64,000 nt of DNA from Helcobacillus massiliensis. Its GTDB lineage: Bacteria > Actinomycetota > Actinomycetes > Actinomycetales > Dermabacteraceae. Where the stretch lies: NCBI RefSeq assembly GCF_014191425.1, contig NZ_JACHWP010000001.1, forward strand, positions 558,001 to 622,000, written 5' to 3'. The notes below the pieces were generated by a model that was not told the DNA's origin, did not search any database, and worked only from the letters and a program-made list of their open reading frames with translations. Made by a program: the position numbers and the translations under genes. Shown piece by piece: positions 48,461 to 56,975 of the stretch (its first letter is position 1; every line of letters starts with the position of its first letter).

Positions 48461-49864
48461 TCAGCGGTCCTTCGTGCCGAACACGATGTCATCCCAGCTC
48501 GGGATGGATGAGCGGCCGCGACGCCTCTTCTCCGGCTTCTTCTTCGGCTTCTCGAACCCAGGCAGCGGTTCGAGATCCTCCGTGCTCAGACCTTCGTCCT
48601 CGGACTCCTGGGAGTCCTCATCGGCGCCGGCGCTGCCGCTGTCATCGCTGCTGTGATCGTCACCGTCGTACTCGTCGCTGCTGCTGTGGCCGGGGCCCGA
48701 GTCGCCGTCCGGATCCTCCTGTGAGTCGGCATCCGCATGCTCGGAGCGGGCGGATTCCGCAGCGTACTCCGCGGCGGCGTCGTCATCAGCGGTGTGCGCC
48801 GGATGCACCGGGGTGGGCACGTCCGCGGAAGTGGCCGCGTCGCGCTGCGCGCGGGCGCGGTCGATATCGGAGTCCAGGTCATCGGGTGCGGTGATCGCGG
48901 ACATGTCATCGGTCGGCATGGTGCCGAGGTCCTCACCGGTGTCACGGCTCGGCAGATCATCCGACTCCGTCAGCGACACCCACGGAGAGGACGCGGACGC
49001 GGAGCTCTCGGAGCCTCCCCCGGCCCCCGGGGTCGGAGCATCGGACTGAGCCTGCGGGACCGGGCGGACTCCGCGCTGCGCGTTGATGCGGTCCAGTTCC
49101 TCATCGGTGATGGGGCGGGGGCCCTGCTGACCCTGGGGGCGCGCCTGGCCGGCGGCGCCCTGCTGGGCCGACGGATGCTGACCGCGCACCGGGGCCGGGA
49201 CGTCGGCCGCGCCGCCGCGGCCGAGTCCGCGGTCTGCGGCCTCCACATCGAACACCTGGTTGCGGACAGCGCGCAGGCGCGTGCGCGGCTGGTCCTCGGC
49301 GATCGCCTCCTCCGAATCGGACAGCCAGCGCGCCTCGTCGTCCTCCGCATGCGCGATGCGGTTGGGAACATCGAGCTGCCACTGCGCGGTGCGCGCACGG
49401 GAGCCCGCGGAGAACTGCATCAGCAGGGTCCAGGTGCCGTCCGGGCGGCGCCACGCATCCCAGTTCGGCTCCTGCTCCACGCGCCGGGCATGCAGACGAG
49501 AGGTGACGACCTCGCCGAGCTTGTCGGAGGAGCCGCGGCCCAGGTGGAACTGCTGCGCCTGGCGGGCCATGTAGGAGCGTTCGGCGAGCACGGGGCCCTC
49601 GAACCGGCGGATGTCCTCGGCGGCCAGGCCCGACATCTCCGAGATCTCCTCCACGGTGTGACCGGAGCGGAGCATCGCCTGGATGTCCTTGGGCCGGACC
49701 GAGGACGCTTCGGTGGCCTGGATCAGGCCAAGGGCGGGGCGGTCGCGGCGCACAGCGGCGCGCAGCGCTTCATCGATGGTGAGCAGGTACGAAGCCCCGT
49801 CGGAATCGTTGAGGACGAGGTGCTCCCCGTCATCGTGGAGTCCGTGAAGAGTGAGCTCGCGCAT
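48461..49864 (-). CDS. sepH: Septation protein SepH (DUF3071)
   Basis: Actinobacterial cell-division protein that stimulates FtsZ assembly. 467 residues. The N-terminal DUF3071/HTH-like region spans about 1-180 (MLRSGHTVEEISEMSGL, WTLLMQFSAGSRARTAQW), followed by a long Ala/Asp/Ser-rich acidic linker (about 215-430), and it ends with a conserved basic tail, PSWDDIVFGTK. ATG preceded by GGAAGGA at 6 nt. A -10-like TATGAT lies about 30 nt upstream (49900-49895). Confidence 0.92.
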   Translation of the reverse strand: MRELTLHGLHDDGEHLVLNDSDGASYLLTIDEALRAAVRRDRPALGLIQATEASSVRPKDIQAMLRSGHTVEEISEMSGLAAEDIRRFEGPVLAERSYMARQAQQFHLGRGSSDKLGEVVTSRLHARRVEQEPNWDAWRRPDGTWTLLMQFSAGSRARTAQWQLDVPNRIAHAEDDEARWLSDSEEAIAEDQPRTRLRAVRNQVFDVEAADRGLGRGGAADVPAPVRGQHPSAQQGAAGQARPQGQQGPRPITDEELDRINAQRGVRPVPQAQSDAPTPGAGGGSESSASASSPWVSLTESDDLPSRDTGEDLGTMPTDDMSAITAPDDLDSDIDRARAQRDAATSADVPTPVHPAHTADDDAAAEYAAESARSEHADADSQEDPDGDSGPGHSSSDEYDGDDHSSDDSGSAGADEDSQESEDEGLSTEDLEPLPGFEKPKKKPEKRRRGRSSIPSWDDIVFGTKDR

Positions 49865-50016
49865 CTGCTGTCCTTCCGTTGGCCGTGTGCCCCACGATCA
49901 TACGGGCCGGCCCGCCCATCCTGTGCGGACAACACTCAGCCGCTTCGCCGCGACCGGGGTCGAAGGGCCCGCACGGAGGGCCGCGCCACACCCGAGAACC
50001 CGCCGATCCGAACCAT

Positions 50017-50045
50017 TTGCGCAGACCCTCCCCGGGTGCAATAAT
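50017..50045 (+). promoter_or_regulatory. Housekeeping promoter of the DUF4193 gene
   Basis: TTGCGC (50017-50022), 17-bp spacer, AATAAT (50040-50045). It leaves a leader of about 75 nt. Confidence 0.65.
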
Positions 50046-50126
50046 CCTTCGCGTTTACCCCAGATTCGCGTGAGCACCCGGTGGTCCCGCGCGAAGTTCA
50101 GCAGAGACCGTCGATGGGATCCACTC

Positions 50127-50429
50127 ATGGCAACTGACTACGACGCCCCGTTCAAGAAGGATGAGGACTCCTCGGAGGACTCGATCGAGGAGCTCAAGGG
50201 CCGCCGCAACGACAACTCCTCCCCGGAGGTGGATGAGGACGAGGCCGAAGCGGCCGAGGGCTTCGAGCTTCCCGGTGCCGACCTCTCCAACGAGGAGCTC
50301 AGCGTCCTCGTGCTGCCCCGCCAGGCCGACGAGTTCACCTGCGGCTCCTGCTTCCTGGTGAAGCACCGCAGTCAGATCGACCACCTCGAGGGCAAAATGA
50401 TCATCTGCAAGGAGTGCGCTGCCGCCTGA
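50127..50429 (+). CDS. DUF4193 family small acidic zinc-ribbon protein
   Basis: 100 residues. The first 60 are very acidic (DEDEAEAAEGFELPG) and the last part carries CGSCFLVKHRSQI and ICKECAAA, giving a CxxC...CxxC zinc ribbon. It is the Rv2699c family, found beside DUF3093 and dut throughout Actinobacteria. Small proteins of this kind have been linked to RNA polymerase in some species, but I cannot show that here. Confidence 0.9.
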   Translation: MATDYDAPFKKDEDSSEDSIEELKGRRNDNSSPEVDEDEAEAAEGFELPGADLSNEELSVLVLPRQADEFTCGSCFLVKHRSQIDHLEGKMIICKECAAA

Positions 50430-50467
50430 GCGCGCACCCTGCCCCTCCGGCGCACGGCACCGGATCA

Positions 50468-50522
50468 GACGACGGGCGGCCACCTACTTCGAGCATGTGC
50501 TCGGCGGTGGCCGCCCGTCGTC
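50468..50522. terminator. Bidirectional terminator between the DUF4193 and DUF3093 genes
   Basis: 17-bp perfect outer stem (50468-50484 with 50506-50522). The 21-nt interior forms its own 5-bp hairpin. Confidence 0.8.
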
Positions 50523-50542
50523 GTTCCCGGGGTGCCGCGCTC

Positions 50543-50998
50543 TCAGGCGCCCTGCCGCTGAGCGGCCAGGATTGCAGTGCGGCACTCCTCCGGACTGCGC
50601 AGCGAGAGGACCCATGCGGGGGCCGGGTCCTCCTCATCGAGGATCGGCACCTGCAGGCCGGTGCGGATCCAGCCGCGGGTGCAGCGGTAGGCGTCGGGCC
50701 GGATCTCCGGTCCCATCACGCGGCGCATCCGCTCGGCGTCGAGGACCTCCGGCTCACCCAGCAGGTCCGTGCTGATGTGCGCCGGGCCCGCGTGCAGAGC
50801 CTCCCGCGTCACCCGCACCACGGGGGAGGTGAGGATGAGGATCGCCGGCACACCGATCAGGCCGGCGATGCCGACGGCCAGACCCGCTGCAGTGGACAGC
50901 ACGGTGAGGATCATCCCCAGCAGGGCACCGAACACAGCGCCCGCGATGAGTGGGACGGGGCCGGGGGAGAGGCGTTCGCGGAAGAGGTCATCGTTCAT
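50543..50998 (-). CDS. DUF3093 family membrane protein
   Basis: 151 residues, Rv2698 homologue. Two hydrophobic helices near residues 13-60 (GAVFGALLGMILTVLS, GIAGLIGVPAILILTS), then a small cytosolic beta-rich domain ending in PAPAWVLSLRSPEE, the family's signature end. Function unknown. The ATG at 50998 lies 6 nt after GATGAT. It is divergent from dut with 77 bp between. Confidence 0.85.
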   Translation of the reverse strand: MNDDLFRERLSPGPVPLIAGAVFGALLGMILTVLSTAAGLAVGIAGLIGVPAILILTSPVVRVTREALHAGPAHISTDLLGEPEVLDAERMRRVMGPEIRPDAYRCTRGWIRTGLQVPILDEEDPAPAWVLSLRSPEECRTAILAAQRQGA

Positions 50999-51063
50999 TC
51001 CTCCATCATCACCCACCACCGGGCCTGCACTGAAGTCGGAACGGAGAGGGGAGATCCAGGCGA

Positions 51064-51069
51064 TAGGCT
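51064..51069 (+). promoter_or_regulatory. -10 box of the dut operon
   Basis: TAGGCT ends 6 nt before the dut ATG. It is the same hexamer and spacing as at fdnG. Confidence 0.55.
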
Positions 51070-51075
51070 GGGCAC

Positions 51076-51558
51076 ATGTGTCCACCCGATGACCGAGCCA
51101 GTCTGCAGATCGCCGCGAGCGATCCCGCGCTCATGCCCAGCCGCGCCCACGCCGACGACGCGGGCCTCGACCTGCGCGCCGCTGACGCGGTCCGCCTGGA
51201 GCCCGGCGACCGCGCCCTCGTGGACACGGGCCTGAGGATCGCCCTGCCCACCGGCACGGTCGGCCTGGTGTGCCCCCGCAGCGGGATGGCGGCGAAGCAC
51301 GGCATCACCGTGCTGAACGGCCCCGGCATCATCGACGCCGGCTACCGCGGCCCCCTCAAGGTCGCCCTGGTCAACACCGATCCGCGCGAGGCGTTCGAGA
51401 TCCAGCGCGGCGACCGCATCGCCCAGCTGCTGGTCACCCCCATCATCATCCCGGAGATCCAGCGGGTGGACGCGCTCGGCGAGTCCGCCGGCCGCGGCGT
51501 CGGCGGCTTCGGATCATCCGGCGGCTTCGGCGCGCAAGGAAGCGAGGACACCAAGTGA
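51076..51558 (+). CDS. dut: Deoxyuridine 5'-triphosphate nucleotidohydrolase
   Basis: Trimeric dUTPase that keeps uracil out of DNA and supplies dUMP. 160 residues, with the five conserved motifs: DAGLDLRA (28-35), PRSGMA (67-72), NGPGIIDAGYRGPLKV (81-96), RGDRIAQLLV and the C-terminal Gly-rich arm RGVGGFGSSGG. GTGA overlap with the DUF3710 gene, so it opens a four-gene overlapped operon. Confidence 0.96.
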   Translation: MCPPDDRASLQIAASDPALMPSRAHADDAGLDLRAADAVRLEPGDRALVDTGLRIALPTGTVGLVCPRSGMAAKHGITVLNGPGIIDAGYRGPLKVALVNTDPREAFEIQRGDRIAQLLVTPIIIPEIQRVDALGESAGRGVGGFGSSGGFGAQGSEDTK

Positions 51559-52313
51559 AGCGACTCTTCTCCCGCAGGAAGAAGGACGAGACCGCTGCTG
51601 AGGCCAGTGACGCCTTCGTGCAGCCCGCGCAGGCCGACGGGGCCCCCGACCCCGCTGCGGCCGCTGAGGAGACGGCGACCGACGCGCCCGCGACCGAGCC
51701 GATGCCGGCGGGTCCGTTCGACATCGCCGACGCCCCCGAGGGCCAGGCCCGCATCGACTTCGGCGGCCTGCAGGTCCTGCCGATCGACGGCCTGCAGATC
51801 TCCGTGGACGCCGAACGCGAGACCCGTCGCCTCACCGGCCTCAACCTCGTCTACCGAGACACTCTGATCCAGCTGCAGGCATTCGCCGCGCCCCGCCGCG
51901 GTGGCCTCTGGGAGGACGTCCGCGGTCGTCTGCGCGCCTCGCTGACCGCCCAGGACGCCACCACGGAGACCCGTCAGGGCGAGTTCGGCACCGAACTGCA
52001 CGCCCGCATCCCCGTGTCGTCGGAGAACTCCCAGGCCCGCACCTACCGCCCCATGCGGTTCATCGGCGTGGACGGCCCGCGGTGGATGCTGCGCGCCGTC
52101 GTCTCCGGTCAGGCGCTGCGCGATGATGAGATCCGCGAAGACGTCGAACGGATCATCCGCTCCACCGTGGTGGTCCGCGGCAGCGGACCGATGGCGCCCA
52201 CCGAAGTCATCGAACTGTCGATGCCCGGCGCCACCACCGACACCACGGAGCGCAATCCCTACGCGGACGTCGCCCACATCCAGCCCGGGCCGGCGATCGC
52301 GGAGACCCGCTAG
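51555..52313 (+). CDS. DUF3710 family protein
   Basis: 252 residues, Rv2696c-like. A basic start (MKRLFSRRKKDE), an Ala/Asp-rich linker to about 45, then a soluble domain (RIDFGGLQVLPIDGLQISVD, GLWEDVRGRLRASL, YRPMRFIGVDGPRWMLRAVVSG). No enzyme motif is visible. Overlaps dut (4 nt) and the OB-fold gene (1 nt). Confidence 0.85.
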   Translation: MKRLFSRRKKDETAAEASDAFVQPAQADGAPDPAAAAEETATDAPATEPMPAGPFDIADAPEGQARIDFGGLQVLPIDGLQISVDAERETRRLTGLNLVYRDTLIQLQAFAAPRRGGLWEDVRGRLRASLTAQDATTETRQGEFGTELHARIPVSSENSQARTYRPMRFIGVDGPRWMLRAVVSGQALRDDEIREDVERIIRSTVVVRGSGPMAPTEVIELSMPGATTDTTERNPYADVAHIQPGPAIAETR

Positions 52314-52675
52314 TGCTCAGGTGGCTCGAGCGGCTCCTGAACCCGTCGGCCCAGCAGCCGACGGGGCCCGCGGACGCCCCCTCCCGCCACCAGCGCATCG
52401 CCTCCATCCACGGGCGCGACAAAGTCCGCCTGCGCGGCGTGATCTCCTCCCTCGTGGTGCGGCCCGCGCACGCCACCCCCGCCGTGGAGGTGGAGCTGTT
52501 CGACGGCACCGGCGTCATCACCGTCTTCTGGCTGGGCCGCGAGAAGATCACCGGCATCGCACCCGGAGTGCGCCTGGAGGTCAGCGGATTCGCCGCCGTG
52601 CGCGGCGGCCTGCCCGTGATGTACAACCCGCGCTACAGCATCCTGGGCGCGGACGATGAGGAGCTCGAAACATGA
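52313..52675 (+). CDS. OB-fold nucleic acid-binding domain protein
   Basis: 120 residues, Rv2694c-like. The OB-fold core is VRLRGVISSLVVRPAHATPAVEVELFDGTGVITVFWLGREKI, the RecG/tRNA_anti style with a PRY segment at the end. Function unknown. GTG start overlapping the previous stop (TAGTG). Confidence 0.85.
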   Translation: MLRWLERLLNPSAQQPTGPADAPSRHQRIASIHGRDKVRLRGVISSLVVRPAHATPAVEVELFDGTGVITVFWLGREKITGIAPGVRLEVSGFAAVRGGLPVMYNPRYSILGADDEELET

Positions 52676-53370
52676 CCCCCGACAACGACCGGCCCGTCAG
52701 CGAGCGCGGCAGTGAGAAGGGCATGCGCGCTGCCTTCACCCAGGACGACTTCTCCGTCTCCGACGCCATCGGCGGGCCGCGCGGCATCCTGGAGTCCGTG
52801 CTGCCCACCCTCATCTTCGTGGTGCTGTACGTCATCACGCGCGACGTCACCGTACCCGCGGTGGCCGCCGTCACGGCCGTGATTGTGCTGCTGCTGGCGC
52901 GCCTCGTGCAGCGCCAGTCCGTCTCCACTGTCCTCGGCGGCGTGGTCGCGGTCGCCGCCAGCGCCGTCCTCGCCGTCCGCTCCGGTGACGGCTCCGACTT
53001 CTTCCTCATCGGCATCATCACCAACGCCGTCAGCTGCACGGTTCTCGTGGCGTCAGTGCTCGCCGGGTGGCCCCTCGTCGGCGTCCTCGCCGGGATGATG
53101 GATCAGCGCATCGCCGACTGGCGCGAGCATCCGTCGGCCCGCTCCGTGTACCGCCGCGCCACACTGGTGCTGGCGGGCCTGTTCGCCGCGAAGGTGGCGG
53201 TGCAGGCGCCGCTGTACCTCACCGATCAGGTCGAGGCGCTCGGGGCGGCGAAGCTCGTGATGGGGCTGCCTGCGTTCGCGCTCGTGGTGTTCTTCATCTA
53301 CCTGATGCACCGGGCGCTGCTGCAGCGGCTCGGCCGCGCGGAGCAGCCGCCCACCGATCAGTCGACCTGA
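52672..53370 (+). CDS. DUF3159 family membrane protein
   Basis: 232 residues, Rv2693c-like. A polar N-terminus (about 38), then six or seven membrane helices, with the family block IGGPRGILESVLPTLIFVVLYV. No known function. Last gene of the dut operon (ATGA overlap) and its 3' end overlaps the convergent trkA gene by 13 bp. Confidence 0.88.
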   Translation: MTPDNDRPVSERGSEKGMRAAFTQDDFSVSDAIGGPRGILESVLPTLIFVVLYVITRDVTVPAVAAVTAVIVLLLARLVQRQSVSTVLGGVVAVAASAVLAVRSGDGSDFFLIGIITNAVSCTVLVASVLAGWPLVGVLAGMMDQRIADWREHPSARSVYRRATLVLAGLFAAKVAVQAPLYLTDQVEALGAAKLVMGLPAFALVVFFIYLMHRALLQRLGRAEQPPTDQST

Positions 53371-54065
53371 TCCTCCGGCACCACCGGCAGCGTCGCGGTG
53401 ACGTGCTCCAGCGCCTCCGGCACAACGAGGGACTGCAGGTCATCCGTGGAGGCGCCGCCCTCGGAGAGGAACAGCAGCTGGTCGCGGGACTCCAGGCCGT
53501 CGCGCGGCTGCGGCGCCATCGGGCGGCCGCCGCGGATGATGCCGACCAGCACCGCGCCCGCCGGCCAGCTGATCGACGCAACCGTTCGGCCCACCAGCGG
53601 GGAGGTCTCCGGCACCGTCACCCCGACCATGTTCGTGGCGGTCTTCGCGAACGAGAAGAGGGTGACGATGCGGCCGACGCTCACCGCCTCCTCCACCATC
53701 GCCGTCATCAGGCGCGGGGTGGACACTGCGACGTCCACGCCCCACATGTCGTCGAACATCCATTCGTTGCGGGGATGGTTGACGCGGGCGACGGTCCGCG
53801 GCACCCCGAACTCCGTCTTCGACAGCAGCGACACCACGAGGTTGACCTTGTCATCGCCGGTGGCGGCGACCACCACGTCGGCGTCGGACACACCGGCCTG
53901 AGCGAGGGTGTCGAGCTCGGCGGCGTCGCCCTGCACCCACACGCCGTCGGTGAGGTCCGCCTGGGGCTCGTCCTGGTCGATGAACACGACGGTGCGGTTC
54001 TCGTCAGCGACCTCGCGGGCGATCGAGCGGCCCACGCTGCCAGCTCCCACGATCACGATCTTCAC
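53358..54065 (-). CDS. TrkA/RCK potassium-channel regulatory protein (second of pair)
   Basis: 235 residues: TrkA-N Rossmann domain (MKIVIVGAGSVGRSIA, then a GDAAELDTLAQAGVSDADVVVAATGDD block that binds NAD(H)) and a C-terminal TrkA-C domain from about 140. It begins in the stop codon of the other TrkA gene (GTGA), and the two match CeoB/CeoC (Rv2691/Rv2692) of M. tuberculosis. Such cytoplasmic proteins gate Trk/Ktr-type potassium uptake. Confidence 0.9.
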   Translation of the reverse strand: MKIVIVGAGSVGRSIAREVADENRTVVFIDQDEPQADLTDGVWVQGDAAELDTLAQAGVSDADVVVAATGDDKVNLVVSLLSKTEFGVPRTVARVNHPRNEWMFDDMWGVDVAVSTPRLMTAMVEEAVSVGRIVTLFSFAKTATNMVGVTVPETSPLVGRTVASISWPAGAVLVGIIRGGRPMAPQPRDGLESRDQLLFLSEGGASTDDLQSLVVPEALEHVTATLPVVPEDQVD

Positions 54066-54739
54066 AGCTTGTCCTCTTCGTCGATGTTCTTCGTGTGGGT
54101 CAGCATCGACTCCACCGCGTGCAGGCGCTCCGTCTCGATCAGCAGGTGCAGCAGGTCCCCGTCCTGCACGCGCATCCCCGCCTGCGGCAGCATGCCCTCA
54201 CCGAGCCGCGTCACGAAACCGACGCGGACCGTGAGCATCCCCTCCAGCGCCGTGATCGGGGTGCCGACCCACGAGGCGTCGAACCCGGAGGTGACCATGG
54301 TGACGGACCCGGACACATCCTGGAACTCCAGCTGCGAGGAGCCCGGCAGGAGACGGTCCATCATCTGCCGGGTCGTCCAGCGGACCGTCGGGACGGTCGC
54401 AACGCCGAGGCGCTCATACACTTCGGCGCGGCGCGGGTCGTAGATGCGCGCCACGACGGTGCGCACGCCGTACAGCTGACGGGCAGAGCGTGCGGAGATG
54501 ATGTTGGAGTTGTCGCCGCTGGAGACGGCGGCGAATCCCGCCGCTCGATCCGTGCCCGCCTCAGCGAGGACGCGGCGGTCGAAGCCGAGGCCGGTGACGG
54601 TGGTGCCCTCGAAGTCGTCGCGGAGCCGGCGGAACGCCTTCTCGTCCTTATCGATGATCGCCACGGAGTGCCCCATCGAGGACAGCTGCTGGGCCAGTGC
54701 GGCGCCCACGCGTCCGCAGCCCATGACGACGAAGTGCAC
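54062..54739 (-). CDS. TrkA/RCK potassium-channel regulatory protein (first of pair)
   Basis: 225 residues. GTG start with a strong AGGAGG 5 nt upstream; the much longer open frame upstream is not conserved. TrkA-N motif VVMGCGRVGAALAQQLSSMGH with the acidic IDKDEKAF follows, then TrkA-C to the end. No TrkH/TrkG channel gene is nearby in the window. It is divergent from a KimA-like permease gene, which makes a potassium-handling cluster. Confidence 0.9.
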   Translation of the reverse strand: MHFVVMGCGRVGAALAQQLSSMGHSVAIIDKDEKAFRRLRDDFEGTTVTGLGFDRRVLAEAGTDRAAGFAAVSSGDNSNIISARSARQLYGVRTVVARIYDPRRAEVYERLGVATVPTVRWTTRQMMDRLLPGSSQLEFQDVSGSVTMVTSGFDASWVGTPITALEGMLTVRVGFVTRLGEGMLPQAGMRVQDGDLLHLLIETERLHAVESMLTHTKNIDEEDKL

Positions 54740-54844
54740 GGTGGCCTCCTGAAGAGTGGGGTGCTCGGCTGTCGGCGGGGCTGTCCTCGTGGACGCCGCC
54801 GCCGACCCCGACCAGCCTAGTCGCAGATCCCGTGGCCAGCGCGC

Positions 54845-54850
54845 TAGAGT
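54845..54850 (+). promoter_or_regulatory. -10 box of the KimA-like permease gene
   Basis: TAGAGT ends 7 nt before the GTG at 54858, with no ribosome-binding site. Confidence 0.5.
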
Positions 54851-54857
54851 TTGACCC

Positions 54858-56975
54858 GTGCCAGGGATTTCCGGATCGCTCAAGCGCCTCGTGGTGGGGC
54901 GGCCGTTCTCCTCAGACCGGCTGTCGCGCGAGCGTCTGCCCAAAAGGCTCGCCCTGCCCACCTTCGCCGCTGACGCCCTCAGCGCCGTCGCGTACGCGCC
55001 CGACGAGATCCTGCTGACCCTCGCCGTCGGCGGCGTCACCACCTATGCGCTGAGCCCGTGGGTCGGGCTTGCGGTCGTCGCGCTGATGGTCGTGGTGATC
55101 ATCACCCACCGCACGATCATCCATGAGTATCCGTCGGGCGGCGGCGACTTCGAAGTCGCCCAGAAGAACCTCGGACCCCGCGCCGGCCGCGTCGTCGGCG
55201 CTGCGCTCCTCGTGGATTATGTGCTCACCGTCGCGGTGTCCGTGGCGCAGGCGTCCACCTACGCGGCCTCCACCACCTCATTCCTGCACGGCTACGAAGT
55301 GCGGATCTCCCTGGCGGTGATCGCGGTGATCGCCGTGGTCAACCTGCGCGGCGTCCGCGACTCCAACGTGGTCCTCGCCGTCCCCGTCTACCTGTTCATG
55401 GCCGCGCTCGGCGTCCTCATGATCGCCGGCGCCTACGGGACCATCACCGGCACCCTCGGACAGGCTCCCAGCGCCGGGCTCGACCTCGTGGTCACCGACC
55501 CGGTCGAGGAGGGGCTGACCGCGCTCGGCGGCGTGTTCCTCATCCTTCGCGCCTTCACGTCCGGCTGCGCCGCCCTCACCGGCGTGGAAGCCGTGTCCAA
55601 CGGCGTGCCGTCCCTGCAGCCGCCCAAGTCGCACAACGCCAGCATCGTGCTCGGCATGGTGGGCATCGCCGCCTCCGTCCTCATCATGGGCGTGATCTGG
55701 CTTGCGGGCGCCACCGGCGTGAAGTACGTGGAGAACCCGGCCGAGCAGCTCGCCCGCAGCGGTGAGCCGGTGGGGGAGGCGTACCACCAGGTGCCCGTGA
55801 TCGGACAGATCGCACAGGCTGTCTTCGGCGGCACCGGAGTGCTGTTCGCCCTCGTCATCCTCGCCACCGTGCTGGTGCTGTGCATGGCGGCGAACACGGC
55901 GTTCAACGGCTTCCCGATCCTCACCAGCATCCTCGCCCGCTCCCGGTACCTGCCGCGGCAGTTCGCCGTCCGCGGCGACCGCCTCGCCTACTCCAACGGC
56001 ATCATCGCGCTGGCCGCGGCCTCCGGGGTGCTCGTGTGGGCGACCGGTGCCGAAGTGACGCTGCTGATCCAGATGTACATCGTGGGCGTGTTCGTGTCCT
56101 TCGCGTTCGGGCAGGCGGGCATGGTCCGTCACTTCAATGCGCGCCTGCGGGTCGAGGCGCAGTCCGCCCGCCGGCAGCGGCTGCGCCTCGGCCGCCTGAT
56201 CAACCAGATCGGTTTCGTCATCGTGGCGACCGTGCTCGCGGTCGTCGTGATCACGAAGTTCGCCGAGGGCGCCTGGGTGGCGCTGCTGCTGATGGCGGTC
56301 CTTCTGCTGCTGATGACCGGCATCTCCCACCACTACGAGGACGTCCGCTCGCAGCTGGAGCTGCCGCAGACGGCCGCTGACTCGGACGCGGCGGCCCCCG
56401 TCGGCATCCAGGACGCCGCCGGCGACTCCGCCGGGGAGCGCACCTCCTCCAGTGCCGACCAGGACTCCGACTCCGGCTTCAGCTGGCAGCGCCGCGCCCT
56501 CTCCTCCCGTGCGGTGGTGCTGGTGACAGCGCTGAACCGGCCCGCGATTCGGGCCCTCGACGTCGCCGCCGCATCCCGCCACATGGAGGTGGAGGCGCTG
56601 ACGGTGAAGAACGACGAGGCCCGCACTCGTCAGCTCATCGACCGGTGGCGCGACCTCGACATCCCGATGTCCCTGCGGATCGTGTACTCGCCGTACCGCG
56701 AATTCTCCGGTCCGATCCTCGCGTACGTCTCATCCCTTACCAGGCGACACCCGGATGATGTTGTGGTCGTCTACATTCCGGAGTACCTCGTGGGACACTG
56801 GTGGGAGGCACTGCTGCACAACCACGCGATGAACCGTCTCAAGCACCAGCTGACGATGCTGCCCCGCGTGGTCATCGCAACCGTGCCGTGGCAGCTCACA
56901 TCAGCGCGCGAGCGGTCGAGGTTCTTCCGCGACCATCTTCAGCGCGCCCGAACCAGGAGAGGGCGCAGACCATGA
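54858..56975 (+). CDS. APC-family permease, KimA/YdaO-like potassium importer candidate
   Basis: 705 residues: about 12 membrane helices in the first 500 (PTFAADALSAVAYAPDEILLTL, SGGGDFEVAQKNLG, FTSGCAALTGVEAVSNGVP), then a C-terminal cytosolic part with an acidic/Ser-rich linker (about 515-560) and a Usp/KimA-like domain (ALSSRAVVLVTALNRPAIRALDVAAA). This architecture is that of KimA, a potassium symporter controlled by c-di-AMP in Bacillus. Location beside two TrkA proteins supports potassium. The closest M. tuberculosis homologue is Rv2690c, annotated as a membrane transporter. The 3' end overlaps the methyltransferase gene (ATGA). Confidence 0.82.
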   Translation: MPGISGSLKRLVVGRPFSSDRLSRERLPKRLALPTFAADALSAVAYAPDEILLTLAVGGVTTYALSPWVGLAVVALMVVVIITHRTIIHEYPSGGGDFEVAQKNLGPRAGRVVGAALLVDYVLTVAVSVAQASTYAASTTSFLHGYEVRISLAVIAVIAVVNLRGVRDSNVVLAVPVYLFMAALGVLMIAGAYGTITGTLGQAPSAGLDLVVTDPVEEGLTALGGVFLILRAFTSGCAALTGVEAVSNGVPSLQPPKSHNASIVLGMVGIAASVLIMGVIWLAGATGVKYVENPAEQLARSGEPVGEAYHQVPVIGQIAQAVFGGTGVLFALVILATVLVLCMAANTAFNGFPILTSILARSRYLPRQFAVRGDRLAYSNGIIALAAASGVLVWATGAEVTLLIQMYIVGVFVSFAFGQAGMVRHFNARLRVEAQSARRQRLRLGRLINQIGFVIVATVLAVVVITKFAEGAWVALLLMAVLLLLMTGISHHYEDVRSQLELPQTAADSDAAAPVGIQDAAGDSAGERTSSSADQDSDSGFSWQRRALSSRAVVLVTALNRPAIRALDVAAASRHMEVEALTVKNDEARTRQLIDRWRDLDIPMSLRIVYSPYREFSGPILAYVSSLTRRHPDDVVVVYIPEYLVGHWWEALLHNHAMNRLKHQLTMLPRVVIATVPWQLTSARERSRFFRDHLQRARTRRGRRP

